This document shows, in pieces, positions 25,341 to 35,804 of a stretch of 64,000 nt of DNA. A program made the translations under genes and the position numbers. The notes below the pieces were generated by a model, which saw only the letters and a program-made list of their open reading frames with translations, made no database searches and was not told the origin of the DNA. Source of the DNA: Speluncibacter jeojiensis (lineage in GTDB: Bacteria; Actinomycetota; Actinomycetes; Mycobacteriales; Mycobacteriaceae); assembly GCF_029589495.1 (NCBI RefSeq), contig NZ_JAAIVF010000001.1, forward strand, positions 868,001 through 932,000. The letters run 5' to 3'. Each line of letters starts with the position of its first letter. Within the stretch, counting starts at the first letter, position 1.

Positions 25341-25686
25341 TGAGAACCCTTTCGATGAGTTCGCGACGTTCGGCGTCGCTGGAGTCTTCCTTCAACGTCG
25401 CCAGGATCTGCACGTGGCCCGCCTCGACCAGGTCGGCGACGAGCACCCGGGCGACGCCGAGCGGCATGCTCAGGCGTGCGGCGATCTCGGCTACCGACGG
25501 CGACTGCCGGCACAGCGCGAGGATGGCCGCCTCGACGTTGTCGAGTTCGGCCTCGTGATCGGCTGCCATCGGCACCGCCTGGATAAGTGCCTCGAGCGCC
25601 AGCTCCACCGCCGGGCGGGTTCGCCCCGAGGTCAGCGAGTAGGGGCGGACCAGGCTCGGTCCGTTCTGCGGGGTCTGCTCATCCAT
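25321..25686 (-). CDS. DUF742 conservon protein (CvnC type)
   Basis: A 121-residue DUF742 protein (SLVRPYSLTSGRTRP, then LPLGVARVLVADLVEAGHV-like winged-helix segment). It lies between the roadblock protein and the GTPase, as in all conservons, and is thought to act as an adaptor. Start at the ATG 25686, 16 bp after the roadblock stop. Confidence 0.92.
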   Translation of the reverse strand: MDEQTPQNGPSLVRPYSLTSGRTRPAVELALEALIQAVPMAADHEAELDNVEAAILALCRQSPSVAEIAARLSMPLGVARVLVADLVEAGHVQILATLKEDSSDAERRELIERVLSGLREI

Positions 25687-25702
25687 CGCTGGTCACCGGG
25701 AC

Positions 25703-26119
25703 TCAGGATCCCAGGGTCACGCGCGGGTTCGCCTGCACCGAGGCGCCCACACGATCGACGAGCATGGCCATCTCGTACCCGACCTGCCCGATGTCGCACG
25801 AGGAGCTGGTGAGCACCGCGAGGTGCGAGCCGTCGCCGACACTCATCAGCAGCAGGTAGCCGTGCTGCATCTCGACCACCGACTGCAGCACGCCGCCACC
25901 GTCGAACAGGTTCGACACACCGGCGGACAGGCTGGCCAGACCCGAGGTGACCGCCGAGAGCTGCTCGGCCCGGTCGGTGGGCAGGTGGGCGCTGGCCGCC
26001 ATCAGCAGGCCGTCGGCGGACACGAGCACCGCATGGGAGACACCCGCCGCCTCCTGCGCAAAGTTCGAGACCAACCAGTCCAGCGGACGGGAAGTGTCGG
26101 AACCATTCTCGAAGTTCAT
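25703..26119 (-). CDS. Roadblock/LC7 domain protein (CvnB type)
   Basis: A 138-residue roadblock/LC7 protein ([48 protein letters not shown]). In conservons this protein is the likely GTPase partner. The ATG at 26119 overlaps the kinase stop by four bases (ATGA), so the two are translated together. Confidence 0.92.
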   Translation of the reverse strand: MNFENGSDTSRPLDWLVSNFAQEAAGVSHAVLVSADGLLMAASAHLPTDRAEQLSAVTSGLASLSAGVSNLFDGGGVLQSVVEMQHGYLLLMSVGDGSHLAVLTSSSCDIGQVGYEMAMLVDRVGASVQANPRVTLGS

Positions 26120-29100
26120 CGGTCTCCTTCGGTGTTGCCGGATGCCGCACCCTGGCTGGGCGGGGCGCTGTGGCCCGGTGCGACGGTGGGAGGTGCGCTG
26201 TGGTGCGGTGCGACGGTGGACCGTCCGTCGCGGACGCCCTGCTGATGACGGCTCAGGCGGGTCCGGATCGAGGCCGCGTCGCGTGTCTGTCGCCCGTCGC
26301 CGGTGTGATCGGAGCCGACGCTACCCGGCACCAGCCGATGCCCGGGGAGGCGCTGCGGCAGTCCCTTGTCGGTCCGCGACCGCACCGGCTCCTCACTGGC
26401 CCGCTGGGCCGCCGACCATCCCTCGTCGGCGGGGGAGGTCCACGTGGTCGGGGCCGGAGCCGACTGCTCGGTCGGATCGGTAAGCCACATCGACACCATG
26501 TCGGCGAAGATCGGGGTGTCGTCGGGAATCGGCGACTCCGCCGGCTCCGGGTCCGCGGTCGGTGCCGCCACCGGCGGCACCGGGCCGCTGGGGTTCGCGA
26601 CCCGCGGCCGGAAGAACGACGCGGTCTTCTCCGGATCACGGCCCGAACGGTGCCTGCCGAGCGGGTTCTCGGGGTTCGCAATCGGCCTCGACGCCGGTCC
26701 TGCCGCCGGAACGGCCGCGGGCGCCGGGGCGCGTCCGGCCGCCGGTGCGGCGGATGCAGTGTCCGGAGCCGGAGCCGGAGCCGGAGCGGGCGTCGGCGTG
26801 GGAGCCGGGGCGGGGATGCTCGGTCGCGGAGCCGCCGGCGACGGGTTGAGCAGCGCCGAGACCCCGCTGCGGCCCGGCTGGCGCTGCGGCAGCACCGGCG
26901 GGGCGTCCGCGGCAGGCGTCTCGTCCGGCTGCGGGGCGACTGTCTGCGGGGTGGCAGGCCGCTGCGCCTCTGCCGACGGGGCGGCTGTCTGAGTCTCTGC
27001 CTGCGGCGCGTCCGCTTGCGGGGCAACGGGTCGACGCTGGGGCAGTGCGAAGGCTCCACCGATCCGCTTGGCCTGTTCCTCCGCATCCGGTGCGGGGGTG
27101 CGCTGCGGCAGCACCGGCGCTTCCGCGGAGCGCTCCGGAGCCGCGGGCCGCGGCGTCGGAGCGGGCGGCTCCGGCGGGGCCTGATCCGGCTGAACGCCCA
27201 ACGCGGGCACCTGGTGCGAGCCGGGCCGACGCTGCGGCAACCCGCTGGAGGTGGTGATCTTCCCCGGAATCGACATCGTGACGGTCATCGGCCCGGTGGG
27301 GTCGCGCTGTTCGACGGTCGGGGCCGGCTGCTGCGGGGCGGGAGCGGACTCGAGTTCGCCGCGCACCACGGCGGGTTGGGCACCGGTGTCGACCCGCTGC
27401 TGCGGACCGGTCATCCCGATGGCCAGCGGTGCGACCATCAACTGCTGGGGCAGGTGCACGCTCACGGTCACGCCGGGGTTCGTCTTCGTTTCCACCGTCG
27501 GGCGCAGCCGCACGGTGATGCCGTACCGCTCCGCCAGCCGGCTGACCACGAACAGGCCCATGTGCCGCGCGGTCTCCGGGGTGATCTCGGCGCCCGTCGA
27601 GAGCCTGCTGTTGATCGCGGCCAGCTCGTCGCGCGGGATGCCGATGCCGCGGTCGGAGATCTCCAGCAGCAGCCCGCCGTCGATCGCCTGCGCGAAGCTG
27701 AAGGACACCATGGTGTCCGGCGGGGAGGCGCGCAATGCGTTGTCGAGCAGCTCGGCCAGCAGGTGGACCACATCGGTCGCGGTGGACCCGGACAGGGCGC
27801 CCTCCGGGGTGGACCCCAACTTGACGCGCTGATAGTTCTCGACCTCGGAGATCGCGGCGCGCAGCACGTCGCTGAGTGCGACCGGCGCGGATGGCCCGCG
27901 GCGCGAGCGCATGCCGGAGAGCACCAGCAGGTTGTCGCCGTTGCGGCGCATGCGGGCGGCGAGGTGGTCCAGCCGGAACAGGCTCTCGAGCCGCTTCGGG
28001 TCCTTCTCCTCGTACTCGAGCGCCTCGATCAGACCCAACTGCTGATCGACGAGCGTCTTGCTGCGCCGCGCCAGGGTTTCGAACATGTCGTTGACCTGGA
28101 GGCGCAGATGCGCCTGCTCGCCGGCGAGCCGCAGCGCCTGGCCGTGGATGTCGTCGACCGCGCGGGCCAGCTGACCGATCTCCTCGGTGGTGTAGACGGG
28201 CACCGCGTTGAACTCGTCGACGGTGTCGCCGACCTTGATCCGGTCGATCGCGTCGGGAAGGTCGCGCCGTGCCACCTGCAGCGCGCCGTGGCGGAGCCGA
28301 CGGATCGGGGAGACCAGCGACCGAGACACCAACAGCGCGAGAACCATCGCGGCCAGCAGCGTGCCCAGCACGATCGCGGCGTCACGCAGCGCCGCCGACC
28401 GGGTGGCGATGGCCTTGGCCTGCACGCCCTGGGTGATCTCGTCCGTCGCCTGCTTGACCATGCCGTGGTAGGTCGCGAGGCTCTCCAACAGCGACTGCCG
28501 TTCCTCGAGGACCGGCAACTGCTTGGATGCAATGCCCTGCTCGAACATCCTCATGCGCTGGTTCAAGGCGTCGTGCAGCGTTGCAAGGTTCTGATCATCA
28601 GCGGGATAGTCGCGGGTCAGCGTGTCGAGCAGTGCCTGCTCGGCACCGGTGACCGAGGCATAGTGCGTCGGCGGAGTGTTGATGTTGCCGAGGTACTGGA
28701 CCATCGTCATGGCCTCGTCACTCAGGCGACGCTGCGCGAGCCAGGTGTCGATCAGTTTGGTCTTCGCCGCCTGGATGTCGTGATCGTCGATCGGACTGAG
28801 AATGGCGTCCGCCGCGTTGACCAGACTCGACCGCGACGTGTTCGCATTCTCACCCAATGCGGCGGCGTCGGTGATCCCGCCCTGGACCTGAGTGCGCAGC
28901 GCCTCAGCAGCCGTGAGTGCCTTGCCCAGCTCCGCGGCAACCGGCGCCGCCAGATCCGGACTGTGCGCCGTCTTGGTCATGTCGGCGATGGCTGCGTCGA
29001 AGGTCGCCATGTCGTCCCGACTCAGCGTGCCCGACGCCTGGGCGGGGAGCACCGTGCCGACAGCGGCCTCCAGCGCCACGATCGGCGGGATCTCGACCAT

Positions 29101-29274
29101 CTGGTCGGCGGCCGAGCTGTAGTGCACGGCGTCGCTCAGCTCGGACTGCACACGCAGCGCGCCGAACACCATGGCGACGATCAGCGGCACCGCGAGGACC
29201 GCGGTGACCTTCCATCGGACGCCCCAGTTTTCGAGGCTGGGCAGGCGCCAGCGCCGCGATGACACGTCCCTCAT
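26116..29274 (-). CDS. Conservon sensor histidine kinase-like protein (CvnA type) with LPQR repeats
   Basis: A 1052-residue membrane kinase-like protein. An N-terminal helix (about 25-45), a roughly 260-residue extracytoplasmic helical sensor of the nitrate/NIT type, a second helix (about 310-335), a HAMP region, an atypical H-box region and a HATPase domain ([39 protein letters not shown]) are seen. The C-terminal 420 residues are Pro/Ala-rich and contain five LPQRxP motifs ([38 protein letters not shown]), a likely docking repeat. ATG at 29274. No response regulator is adjacent; output probably runs through CvnB-D. Confidence 0.88.
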   Translation of the reverse strand: MRDVSSRRWRLPSLENWGVRWKVTAVLAVPLIVAMVFGALRVQSELSDAVHYSSAADQMVEIPPIVALEAAVGTVLPAQASGTLSRDDMATFDAAIADMTKTAHSPDLAAPVAAELGKALTAAEALRTQVQGGITDAAALGENANTSRSSLVNAADAILSPIDDHDIQAAKTKLIDTWLAQRRLSDEAMTMVQYLGNINTPPTHYASVTGAEQALLDTLTRDYPADDQNLATLHDALNQRMRMFEQGIASKQLPVLEERQSLLESLATYHGMVKQATDEITQGVQAKAIATRSAALRDAAIVLGTLLAAMVLALLVSRSLVSPIRRLRHGALQVARRDLPDAIDRIKVGDTVDEFNAVPVYTTEEIGQLARAVDDIHGQALRLAGEQAHLRLQVNDMFETLARRSKTLVDQQLGLIEALEYEEKDPKRLESLFRLDHLAARMRRNGDNLLVLSGMRSRRGPSAPVALSDVLRAAISEVENYQRVKLGSTPEGALSGSTATDVVHLLAELLDNALRASPPDTMVSFSFAQAIDGGLLLEISDRGIGIPRDELAAINSRLSTGAEITPETARHMGLFVVSRLAERYGITVRLRPTVETKTNPGVTVSVHLPQQLMVAPLAIGMTGPQQRVDTGAQPAVVRGELESAPAPQQPAPTVEQRDPTGPMTVTMSIPGKITTSSGLPQRRPGSHQVPALGVQPDQAPPEPPAPTPRPAAPERSAEAPVLPQRTPAPDAEEQAKRIGGAFALPQRRPVAPQADAPQAETQTAAPSAEAQRPATPQTVAPQPDETPAADAPPVLPQRQPGRSGVSALLNPSPAAPRPSIPAPAPTPTPAPAPAPAPDTASAAPAAGRAPAPAAVPAAGPASRPIANPENPLGRHRSGRDPEKTASFFRPRVANPSGPVPPVAAPTADPEPAESPIPDDTPIFADMVSMWLTDPTEQSAPAPTTWTSPADEGWSAAQRASEEPVRSRTDKGLPQRLPGHRLVPGSVGSDHTGDGRQTRDAASIRTRLSRHQQGVRDGRSTVAPHHSAPPTVAPGHSAPPSQGAASGNTEGDR

Positions 29275-29604
29275 TCGGCAAGCTCACTTTCCACCTGGTT
29301 CCGCCACATCGATCCGCGCTCGCGTCCGAGCCCCCGACATGGGTGGACGGGCAGACGTCCGGGTGACCACGGACACTAGCGGCAGGCGCTCGTTCGACCA
29401 AACAGATCATGCTCGCAGGTCACGGCCGATCCGTCGCCCACCCGCACCTTTCGGCGCACGCCGTCTCAAGGAAAGGGTACTCACCAGTCACAGTGGTCAA
29501 CCTGCGCCACACCTGCTTGTCGGGCGACAGGCGGATCGACACCGCCGTGTGAGGTTACTCACACGGGCGGTGCGAGAGTGATCTGCGACCACATCCCGAC
29601 CTGA
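29275..29604. other. 330-bp intergenic region upstream of the conservon
   Basis: Holds the conservon promoter region and the terminator of the CsoR-type gene at 29540-29572. A TTGACC/TACCCT pair near 29475-29500 on the minus strand has only 15-bp spacing, so no promoter is assigned. No gene seen. Confidence 0.4.
29540..29572 (-). terminator. Terminator hairpin of the CsoR/CstR-type gene
   Basis: CACCGCCGTGTGAG (29540-29553) pairs with CTCACACGGGCGGTG (29558-29572) with one bulged base and a GTTA loop, about 30 bases after the regulator stop at 29605. Confidence 0.8.
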
Positions 29605-29982
<378 letters not shown>

Positions 29983-31071
29983 TCAGCCCAGCCAGCGGCC
30001 GGTCGAGGCGAACTCCGCGAGCACCGCACCGGACTCGGCCAGGTCGAGCCCCTCCGACGCGACCCAGTCGTCGTCGTAATACGTGTCCGCATAGCGCTCC
30101 CCGCCATCACAGAGAAGGGTCACGAGACTCCCGCGGCGCCCGTCCGCCACCATCTCCGCGATCAGGGAGAACGCGCCCCAGAGGTTGGTGCCGGTCGAGC
30201 CGCCGACCCGACGCCCCAGCACCGCGCTGCCGTGTCGGGCCGCGGCGATCGACGCCGCATCGGGAACGCGGATCATGCGGTCGACGACCTGCCCGACGAA
30301 CGACGGCTCGACCCGGGGCCGCCCGATCCCCTCGATGCGCGACGGCGTGCCGGTGGTGAAGTCGCACGAGCCGGCCTCGTAACCGCCGTAGAACGCCGAT
30401 CCCTCGGGATCGACCACGGCGAGACGGGTGTGGTGGCGGCGGTAGCGGATGTAGCGGCCGATCGTCGCACTGGTGCCACCGGTGCCCGCGCCGACGACCA
30501 CCCAGTCCGGCACCGGGTGCCGTTCCAGGCTCATCTGCCCGAAGATCGACTCGGCGATGTTGTTGTTCCCGCGCCAGTCGGTGGCCCGCTCGGCGTGGGT
30601 GAACTGGTCCATGAAGTGCCCGTCGCAGGCGACCGCCAGCCGGTGCGCCTCCGAGTACAGCTCCGACGGCCGGTCGATGTAATGGCACCGCCCGCCCTGC
30701 GCCTCGATCAGCGAGATCTTCGCGGCGCTGGTGCCGCGCGGCACGACCGCGACGAACTCGAGACCGAGCAGCTTGGCCAAGTACGCCTCGCTCACCGCGG
30801 TGGAGCCGGACGAGGCCTCGATGACCGTGGTGCCCTCCCCCACCCAGCCGTTGCACAGTGCATACAGGAAAAGCGAGCGCGCCAGCCGGTGCTTGAGGCT
30901 GCCGGTGATGTGCGTCGACTCGTCCTTGAGGTAGAGCTGCACGCCCCACTCGGACGGGAGTGGATAACGCAGCAGGTGCGTGTCCGCGCTGCGCTGGGCG
31001 TCGGCCTCGATCAGCCGGACTGCGTTGTCGACCCAGTCGCGGGGAGCGCTGCGGTCCACGTGCTGCGTCAC
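29983..31071 (-). CDS. PLP-dependent cysteine synthase-fold enzyme, Cds1-like cysteine desulfhydrase
   Basis: A 362-residue fold-type II PLP enzyme. The PLP lysine lies in SLKHRLARS near residue 58; the phosphate loop is [13 protein letters not shown] near 205. [13 protein letters not shown] and [12 protein letters not shown] near the start are typical of the M. tuberculosis Rv3684/Cds1 branch, which releases H2S from cysteine; that activity is inferred. GTG start at 31071, eight bases after the DUF4229 stop, with a weak ribosome site. The CstR-like regulator follows, making a plausible sulfide production and sensing pair. Confidence 0.78.
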   Translation of the reverse strand: MTQHVDRSAPRDWVDNAVRLIEADAQRSADTHLLRYPLPSEWGVQLYLKDESTHITGSLKHRLARSLFLYALCNGWVGEGTTVIEASSGSTAVSEAYLAKLLGLEFVAVVPRGTSAAKISLIEAQGGRCHYIDRPSELYSEAHRLAVACDGHFMDQFTHAERATDWRGNNNIAESIFGQMSLERHPVPDWVVVGAGTGGTSATIGRYIRYRRHHTRLAVVDPEGSAFYGGYEAGSCDFTTGTPSRIEGIGRPRVEPSFVGQVVDRMIRVPDAASIAAARHGSAVLGRRVGGSTGTNLWGAFSLIAEMVADGRRGSLVTLLCDGGERYADTYYDDDWVASEGLDLAESGAVLAEFASTGRWLG

Positions 31072-31078
31072 CGCGCGG

Positions 31079-31405
31079 TCACCGGCTGCCGTCCTCGCCG
31101 CGGATACGGGCCCGCAGGTCCTCCTTGTCGCGACGTCGACGCTCGTCGACGACGGCGATGTCGGCATTGACCTTCTGCCGGATCTTCTTGAACAGGAACA
31201 TCGACACCGGCAGCGAGATCAACAGGCCGAACAGTGCCGACAGGATCAGCGGCAGACCGTCGTGGAGAACCACGTGGCCGATGCCGAAGATCGCCGCGGT
31301 CAGCACGACGAACAGCACCAGCCTGGCAGCGGTGTAGAAGAGCAGATGCTTGACCAGCTGGGCCTTGGGGCTCGACTCTGGCGGGCTCACGGGTACTTCA
31401 CTCAC
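31079..31405 (-). CDS. DUF4229 small membrane protein
   Basis: A 108-residue protein with two membrane helices (about 20-40 and 50-70) and a charged C-terminal tail ([17 protein letters not shown]), matching DUF4229; M. tuberculosis Rv0531 is the recalled counterpart in the same neighbourhood. It overlaps nothing, but lies eight bases from the desulfhydrase start. Function unknown. Confidence 0.8.
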   Translation of the reverse strand: MSEVPVSPPESSPKAQLVKHLLFYTAARLVLFVVLTAAIFGIGHVVLHDGLPLILSALFGLLISLPVSMFLFKKIRQKVNADIAVVDERRRRDKEDLRARIRGEDGSR

Positions 31406-31489
31406 GGATCCAGGTTACCGACACCGGCGCGGACACCCCCGGACGGCCGATTTCTCGTCCGGAAGACACTGTGACGTGCCACTATGAGT

Positions 31490-31602
31490 GCAATGTCGGG
31501 ATCAGGAATCCGGGTTGAACCGGTGGTGCGGGTCACGTTCGCGGACCCGGTACCGGGCGTCCGGTTTCCGCATCAGGATCGGAACGCAATGTCAGGATCA
31601 GG
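31490..31602. repeat. Pair of 17-bp direct repeats upstream of bldC
   Basis: GCAATGTCGGGATCAGG (31490-31506) and GCAATGTCAGGATCAGG (31586-31602) differ at one base and are 96 bp apart; CATCAGGATCGG at 31571 is a related partial copy. They lie in the bldC leader and could be regulator sites. Confidence 0.6.
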
Positions 31603-31622
31603 TCCGTAGCAGAGGAGATCCG

Positions 31623-31856
31623 ATGGACATGCCCACCTTGGGCGACACCGCGGCGCAGGAACGTCTGCTCACTCCGCGCGAAGTCGCACAACTGTTCAGG
31701 GTCGACCCGAAGACCGTGACCCGGTGGGCCGCGGCCGGACGGCTCGGGTTCCTACGCACGCCGGGGGGCCATCGCCGATTCAGAGAGGGAGAGGTGCGGC
31801 GGCTGCTCGCCTCGCTCAGTTCGGGCGCGACGCTGCCGAGCCGGACGTCTCCGTAG
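31623..31856 (+). CDS. bldC: BldC-like MerR-type DNA-binding protein
   Basis: A 77-residue protein that is almost entirely one winged helix-turn-helix: LLTPREVAQLFRVDPKTVTR, GGHRRFRE. It corresponds closely to Streptomyces BldC, a developmental regulator that binds direct repeats co-operatively. ATG at 31623 with AGAGGAG. The leader carries two 17-bp direct repeats. Confidence 0.9.
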   Translation: MDMPTLGDTAAQERLLTPREVAQLFRVDPKTVTRWAAAGRLGFLRTPGGHRRFREGEVRRLLASLSSGATLPSRTSP

Positions 31857-31921
31857 CGGCCCCGACCGGTGGCGGCGACCATCGGACCGGGTCTACCCTC
31901 GCCTGAAAAGGAGGTAAACCC

Positions 31922-32089
31922 GTGATCTACCTGTTGGCCATGGTCGGCCTGGCCACACTCGTCGTGCTCGCGTGGCGGGCCTTCGGTCCCACGGGGATCG
32001 GGAAGGGTCCGGTGACGGGCCCCGACGACGATCCCGAGTTCCTGCACAGCCTCGGCACGCCGACCGACGGCCCCGACGCCGAGAAGTAG
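31922..32089 (+). CDS. 55-residue single-pass membrane protein
   Basis: GTG at 31922 follows a perfect AAGGAGGT. The protein has one N-terminal helix (YLLAMVGLATLVVLAW) and a Gly/Pro/Asp-rich cytoplasmic or outer tail ending DGPDAEK. The strong ribosome site, strand shared with bldC and the terminator just after it support a real gene. Function unknown. Confidence 0.75.
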   Translation: MIYLLAMVGLATLVVLAWRAFGPTGIGKGPVTGPDDDPEFLHSLGTPTDGPDAEK

Positions 32090-32100
32090 TCGACCGAGCT

Positions 32101-32150
32101 CAGCAGACGGGTCCGCCCCGGGATCGCTCCCGGGGCGGGCCCGTCTGCTG
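32101..32150. terminator. Strong bidirectional terminator hairpin
   Basis: CAGCAGACGGG and CCGCCCCGGGA pair across a TCGC loop with TCCCGGGGCGG and CCCGTCTGCTG, over twenty base pairs in total with a small mismatch. It separates the small membrane protein gene from the convergent ccsB. Confidence 0.9.
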
Positions 32151-32164
32151 TCGGCGCAGGCTCC

Positions 32165-32229
32165 GTTCAGACCGGCGCCCCGTTCAGACCGGCGCCCCGT
32201 TCAGACCGGCGCTCAGTTCAGACCGGCGT
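32165..32229. repeat. 17-bp tandem repeats across the ccsB stop codon
   Basis: Four copies of a unit starting GTTCAGACCGGCG begin at 32165, 32182, 32199 and 32216. The copy at 32216 encodes the last residues of CcsB; the others lie downstream of its stop (32213-32215). Confidence 0.85.
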
Positions 32230-33202
32230 AGGAGTGCAGACCCGAGACCACCATGTTGATGATGAACAGGTTGAACAGCATGGCGACGAAGCCGGCGAGG
32301 TTGATCCAGGCCGCCTTCTGATCGCGCCAACCCGCGGTGGCGCGGGCGTGCAGGTAGGCCGCGTAGATGACCCACGCGATGAACGAGCAGGTCTCCTTCG
32401 GGTCCCAGCCCCAGAACCGGCCCCACGCGGCCTCCGCCCAGATGGCGCCGCAGATGACACCCGCGCCGAACACGGGGAAGGCGAACACCACGGTCCGGTA
32501 GGCCAGGCGGTCGAGCGCCCGCGCGTCGGGCAGTTTCGCGGCGAACCGGCCCACCGCGGTATCGGGCTCCTCGCCCTTCGGGAAGCGCACGCGGAACAGG
32601 AACAGTGCGCTCGCCACACCGGAGACCAGGAAGACACCGCTGCCGATGCTGATGATCGTCACGTGGATCGGCAGCCAGTACGACTGCAGCGCGGGCACCA
32701 CCGGGGCGGCGTTCGCGTAGAGCACGGTGCCGGCGACGAACATGAGGATGACCACGGGCACCATCACGAACGCCATCAGCGGGTGCTGCTCGCGGCGGCG
32801 CAGCATGAAGAGCGCGGCGCCGACGCCGACACAGCAGGTCAGCGCGACGAACTCGTACATGTTGCCCCACGGGATGCGGTGCACCGCGAGGCCGCGCAGC
32901 ACGATCATCGCCACGTGCAGACCGAAGCCGAGGACCACCAGCGCGTAGCCCATGTTTGCCAGGCGCTCGTGCATCGGGCGGTTCGGCTTGTCCGTGATCA
33001 CCCGCCCCGGGGTGTTCTCGGTCGCGGTTAGCCCGGCCGGACCGACGAGTTCCCGCTCGCGGGCCTCCTCGCGGGCCTCGACCGCCCGTCCGCGGACCAC
33101 CGCGTACGACGCCAACAGCAGCAGCAGCGCCAGCACGTAGACGCCGGTCGCCGACCCGAACGCGAGATCGCTGTAATGCGAAAGGTTTTCGTTCACGGGC
33201 AT
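32213..33202 (-). CDS. ccsB: Cytochrome c biogenesis protein CcsB (System II haem lyase subunit)
   Basis: A 329-residue polytopic protein with the haem-handling tryptophan-rich motif WGRFWGWDPKET near residue 265 and conserved histidines in GFGLHVAM, PIHVTII and YLHARAT. ATG at 33202 with AGGAGTG upstream, eight bp before which ResB ends. With ResB it exports haem and ligates it to apocytochrome c outside the membrane. Order hemL-phosphatase-tlpA-ccdA-resB-ccsB matches M. tuberculosis Rv0524-Rv0529. Confidence 0.93.
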   Translation of the reverse strand: MPVNENLSHYSDLAFGSATGVYVLALLLLLASYAVVRGRAVEAREEARERELVGPAGLTATENTPGRVITDKPNRPMHERLANMGYALVVLGFGLHVAMIVLRGLAVHRIPWGNMYEFVALTCCVGVGAALFMLRRREQHPLMAFVMVPVVILMFVAGTVLYANAAPVVPALQSYWLPIHVTIISIGSGVFLVSGVASALFLFRVRFPKGEEPDTAVGRFAAKLPDARALDRLAYRTVVFAFPVFGAGVICGAIWAEAAWGRFWGWDPKETCSFIAWVIYAAYLHARATAGWRDQKAAWINLAGFVAMLFNLFIINMVVSGLHSYAGLN

Positions 33203-33209
33203 CGGTACA

Positions 33210-34862
33210 TCACTCCTGTTCGCCGACGCTGAGCCGCTTGCCGAGCTTGGTGAATTCCTCGCCCCACCCGGCCTGATCGGTACGGGCGAGGCCGCCAAGC
33301 TCTACTACGGTACGTCGTTTACCTGTGGACAAGCTAGCCGACGCCGCGTCGGGATAAATCCGGGCCCACACCCGGCGGCGCTTGACCAGCAACGACACGA
33401 GCAGGCCGGCGATCATCGTCACGGCGAACACCAGCACCCAGTCCTGGGTCGGATCGTGCGAGACCTGCAGGTTGACGAACTCCTTCGCGCCGTCGAAGGT
33501 GACCTTGGTGCCGTCCGTGAGGGTGGCGCTCTGCCCCTCCTTGAGGTTCACCCGGGTCTGCTTGACCAGCCGGCCCTGGCTGATCATCGACGGGTCCAGC
33601 GAGAAGATCGACTGCGCCCGGCCCGTGTCCAGTCCGGTGTCGCCCTTGTAGATGTCGATCGCGACCGCCGGGTTCTGCATGGTCGGCGCGACCGATTGCA
33701 TGAGGTTGCCCTCGAACATCGCGGTCGGCGCGAACAGACCCTCGATGGCGATCTGATGCTTACGGCGTTCGTCGGCGTTCGGGTACATGCCGCCCGGCGG
33801 ATCGAACCGCATCGCGCCCGAGCTGAGGAAGAAACGGGCGTCGTCCGGACGGAACTGCAGGGTCTGCGTGCGCGACGTCCCGTCCGGGAAGGTGACGGTG
33901 AAGGTCGGCGCGAAGCCGTGGCCCTGCAGGTAGACCCGGTCGCCGTCGATGCGCAGCGGATCATTGACCCGCAGGTCGTACTGGTGCCAGGTGTCCGAGG
34001 CCAGGTCTGAGGTGGCCTGGTAGTCGATGTGCGCCCGGAACATCTTCGCCTCACCGGTGGGCAGGTAGTCGGCGTTGAAGTCCTTGACCTTCACACAGAA
34101 CGGCTTGAGCCCGGTGCCGTTCTCGGTGGCCCCGGCGCGGAACGAGTCGTACACCGCCGGGGTGGTGTTGCAGAACCCGGCGCCGTTCGGATCCGCGACC
34201 ACGATCACGTTGCCCTCGTAGCTGAACATCTTGCCGAGGCCGATCGCGAGGAGCAGCCCGACCAGCGACAGGTGGAACAGAATGTTGCCGGCCTCGCGCA
34301 GGTAGCCGCGCTCGGCGGACACCGTCACCTCATCGGAACGCTCGCCAGTCCCCTGACGCGTGGTGACCCGCCAGCCGCGCAGCACCCCGCGGACCCGCTG
34401 CACGTTCTCGTCGACAGAACCGTCGAAGATCTGCTCCGAGTGGTGCGGCAGGCGGCCCAGATTGCGCGGCGCCGCCACCGGCGCGGAACGCAGCGCCTTG
34501 GCGTGCTCGACCACACGCGGCAGGATGCAGCCGACCAGCGAGATGAACAGCAGCACGTAGACGGCGGTGAACCAGAAGCTGCCGAACACGTCGAACAGCT
34601 CGAGCTTGTCCATCCACGGCCCGATGGTCGCGTGGTCGGCGATGTACCTGTCGACCTTTTGCGCGTTGAGCGAGCGCTGCGGGATCAGCGCGCCGGGGAT
34701 CGCCGCGAGCGCCAGCAGGAACAGCAGTATCAGCGCGGTCTTCATGCTGGTCAGACCGCGCCAGGCGTTGCGGACCAGCGCCAGCGCCCGGCGCGCCGTC
34801 GACTGCCGCTTGACCACCCGGGGTTCCTCCGGTGGGCTGGGTCGCTGCTGCGTGGTCGTCAT
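33210..34862 (-). CDS. resB: Cytochrome c biogenesis protein ResB/Ccs1
   Basis: A 550-residue ResB protein: helices near 45-65, 95-115 and 185-205, a large extracytoplasmic domain (about 215-450) and a final helix near 465-485 followed by a cytoplasmic tail. TSMKTALILLFLLALAAIPG is a typical ResB start. ATG at 34862. It works with CcsB as System II cytochrome c synthetase. Confidence 0.92.
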   Translation of the reverse strand: MTTTQQRPSPPEEPRVVKRQSTARRALALVRNAWRGLTSMKTALILLFLLALAAIPGALIPQRSLNAQKVDRYIADHATIGPWMDKLELFDVFGSFWFTAVYVLLFISLVGCILPRVVEHAKALRSAPVAAPRNLGRLPHHSEQIFDGSVDENVQRVRGVLRGWRVTTRQGTGERSDEVTVSAERGYLREAGNILFHLSLVGLLLAIGLGKMFSYEGNVIVVADPNGAGFCNTTPAVYDSFRAGATENGTGLKPFCVKVKDFNADYLPTGEAKMFRAHIDYQATSDLASDTWHQYDLRVNDPLRIDGDRVYLQGHGFAPTFTVTFPDGTSRTQTLQFRPDDARFFLSSGAMRFDPPGGMYPNADERRKHQIAIEGLFAPTAMFEGNLMQSVAPTMQNPAVAIDIYKGDTGLDTGRAQSIFSLDPSMISQGRLVKQTRVNLKEGQSATLTDGTKVTFDGAKEFVNLQVSHDPTQDWVLVFAVTMIAGLLVSLLVKRRRVWARIYPDAASASLSTGKRRTVVELGGLARTDQAGWGEEFTKLGKRLSVGEQE

Positions 34863-34926
34863 CGCTGTCCTGTCGATCGGGTTGTGCGGGCCCGGTCGGG
34901 GGCCCCGGCGAGGTTCATGTGCGAGG

Positions 34927-35754
34927 TCATATCGGCAGGTTGACCCCCGCCACGAGGGTGGACTGCAACCAGCTCACGAACTGGCCCCAGAGTCCGGTGA
35001 CCAGTGCCAGACCGACGAGCACCAGCATGACGCCGCCGAAGATCTGGATCGCGCGGGTGTGCCGGCGCAGCCAGCCCACTCCGCGCAGTGCTCCCGCCGA
35101 GCCGATCGCGAGCAGCACGAACGGAAGGCCCAGCCCGAAGCAGTACGCGACGATCAACAGCACGCCGCGCGCCGCGGTGGTCCCCTCGGTGCCGGCGGCC
35201 ACCGACATCACCCCGGCCAGCGTCGGTCCCAGGCACGGGGTCCAGCCGAGGCCGAACACGGCCCCGAGCAGCGGTGCCCCGAGCAGCGACGAGATCCGCT
35301 GCGGCTCGAAGCGGGTGTCGCGCTGCAGCGCGGGGATCAGCCCGATGAACGCCAGGCCCATGACGATGGTGATCACGCCGCCGACGCGCTGCAACACGTC
35401 CCGGTTGACGGTGAGCGCGGAGATCAGCCCGAACACCGCGGCGGACGTCAGCACGAACACGACGGTGAAGCCGAGCACGAACAGCCCGGCCGCGCCGGCG
35501 ACCCGCCAGCGCCCGCCGCGCCGGACACCCGTCTTCGCCTCCGCGACGGTGACCGCGGGCGCGTCGGCGCCGACCACACCCGCGAGATAGGACAGGTAAC
35601 CGGGCACCAACGGCACCACGCAGGGCGACGCGAACGAGACGGCGCCCGCGAGCACACAGGCGGCGAGCGCCAGGAATACCGGCCCGGTCGCCGCGGTCGT
35701 CTGGAACGTCTCGCCGATCCCGCCCGAGGCGAGCACGACCGCGCCCGTCACCAC
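34927..35754 (-). CDS. ccdA: Thiol-disulfide transporter CcdA
   Basis: A 275-residue membrane protein with the paired cysteines of CcdA: FASPCVVPLVPGYLSY near residue 45 and GWTPCLGPTLAGVM near 170. It carries reducing power from thioredoxin across the membrane to keep apocytochrome c thiols reduced, probably through the TlpA-like lipoprotein encoded 50 bp upstream. GTG start at 35754; the next codon is also GTG, so the exact start is uncertain by one. Confidence 0.92.
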   Translation of the reverse strand: MVTGAVVLASGGIGETFQTTAATGPVFLALAACVLAGAVSFASPCVVPLVPGYLSYLAGVVGADAPAVTVAEAKTGVRRGGRWRVAGAAGLFVLGFTVVFVLTSAAVFGLISALTVNRDVLQRVGGVITIVMGLAFIGLIPALQRDTRFEPQRISSLLGAPLLGAVFGLGWTPCLGPTLAGVMSVAAGTEGTTAARGVLLIVAYCFGLGLPFVLLAIGSAGALRGVGWLRRHTRAIQIFGGVMLVLVGLALVTGLWGQFVSWLQSTLVAGVNLPI

Positions 35755-35804
35755 GGGCGCGTCCCGATCGCGATGCGCGTCTGGGTCGTCACGTCAGTCC
35801 GCCG

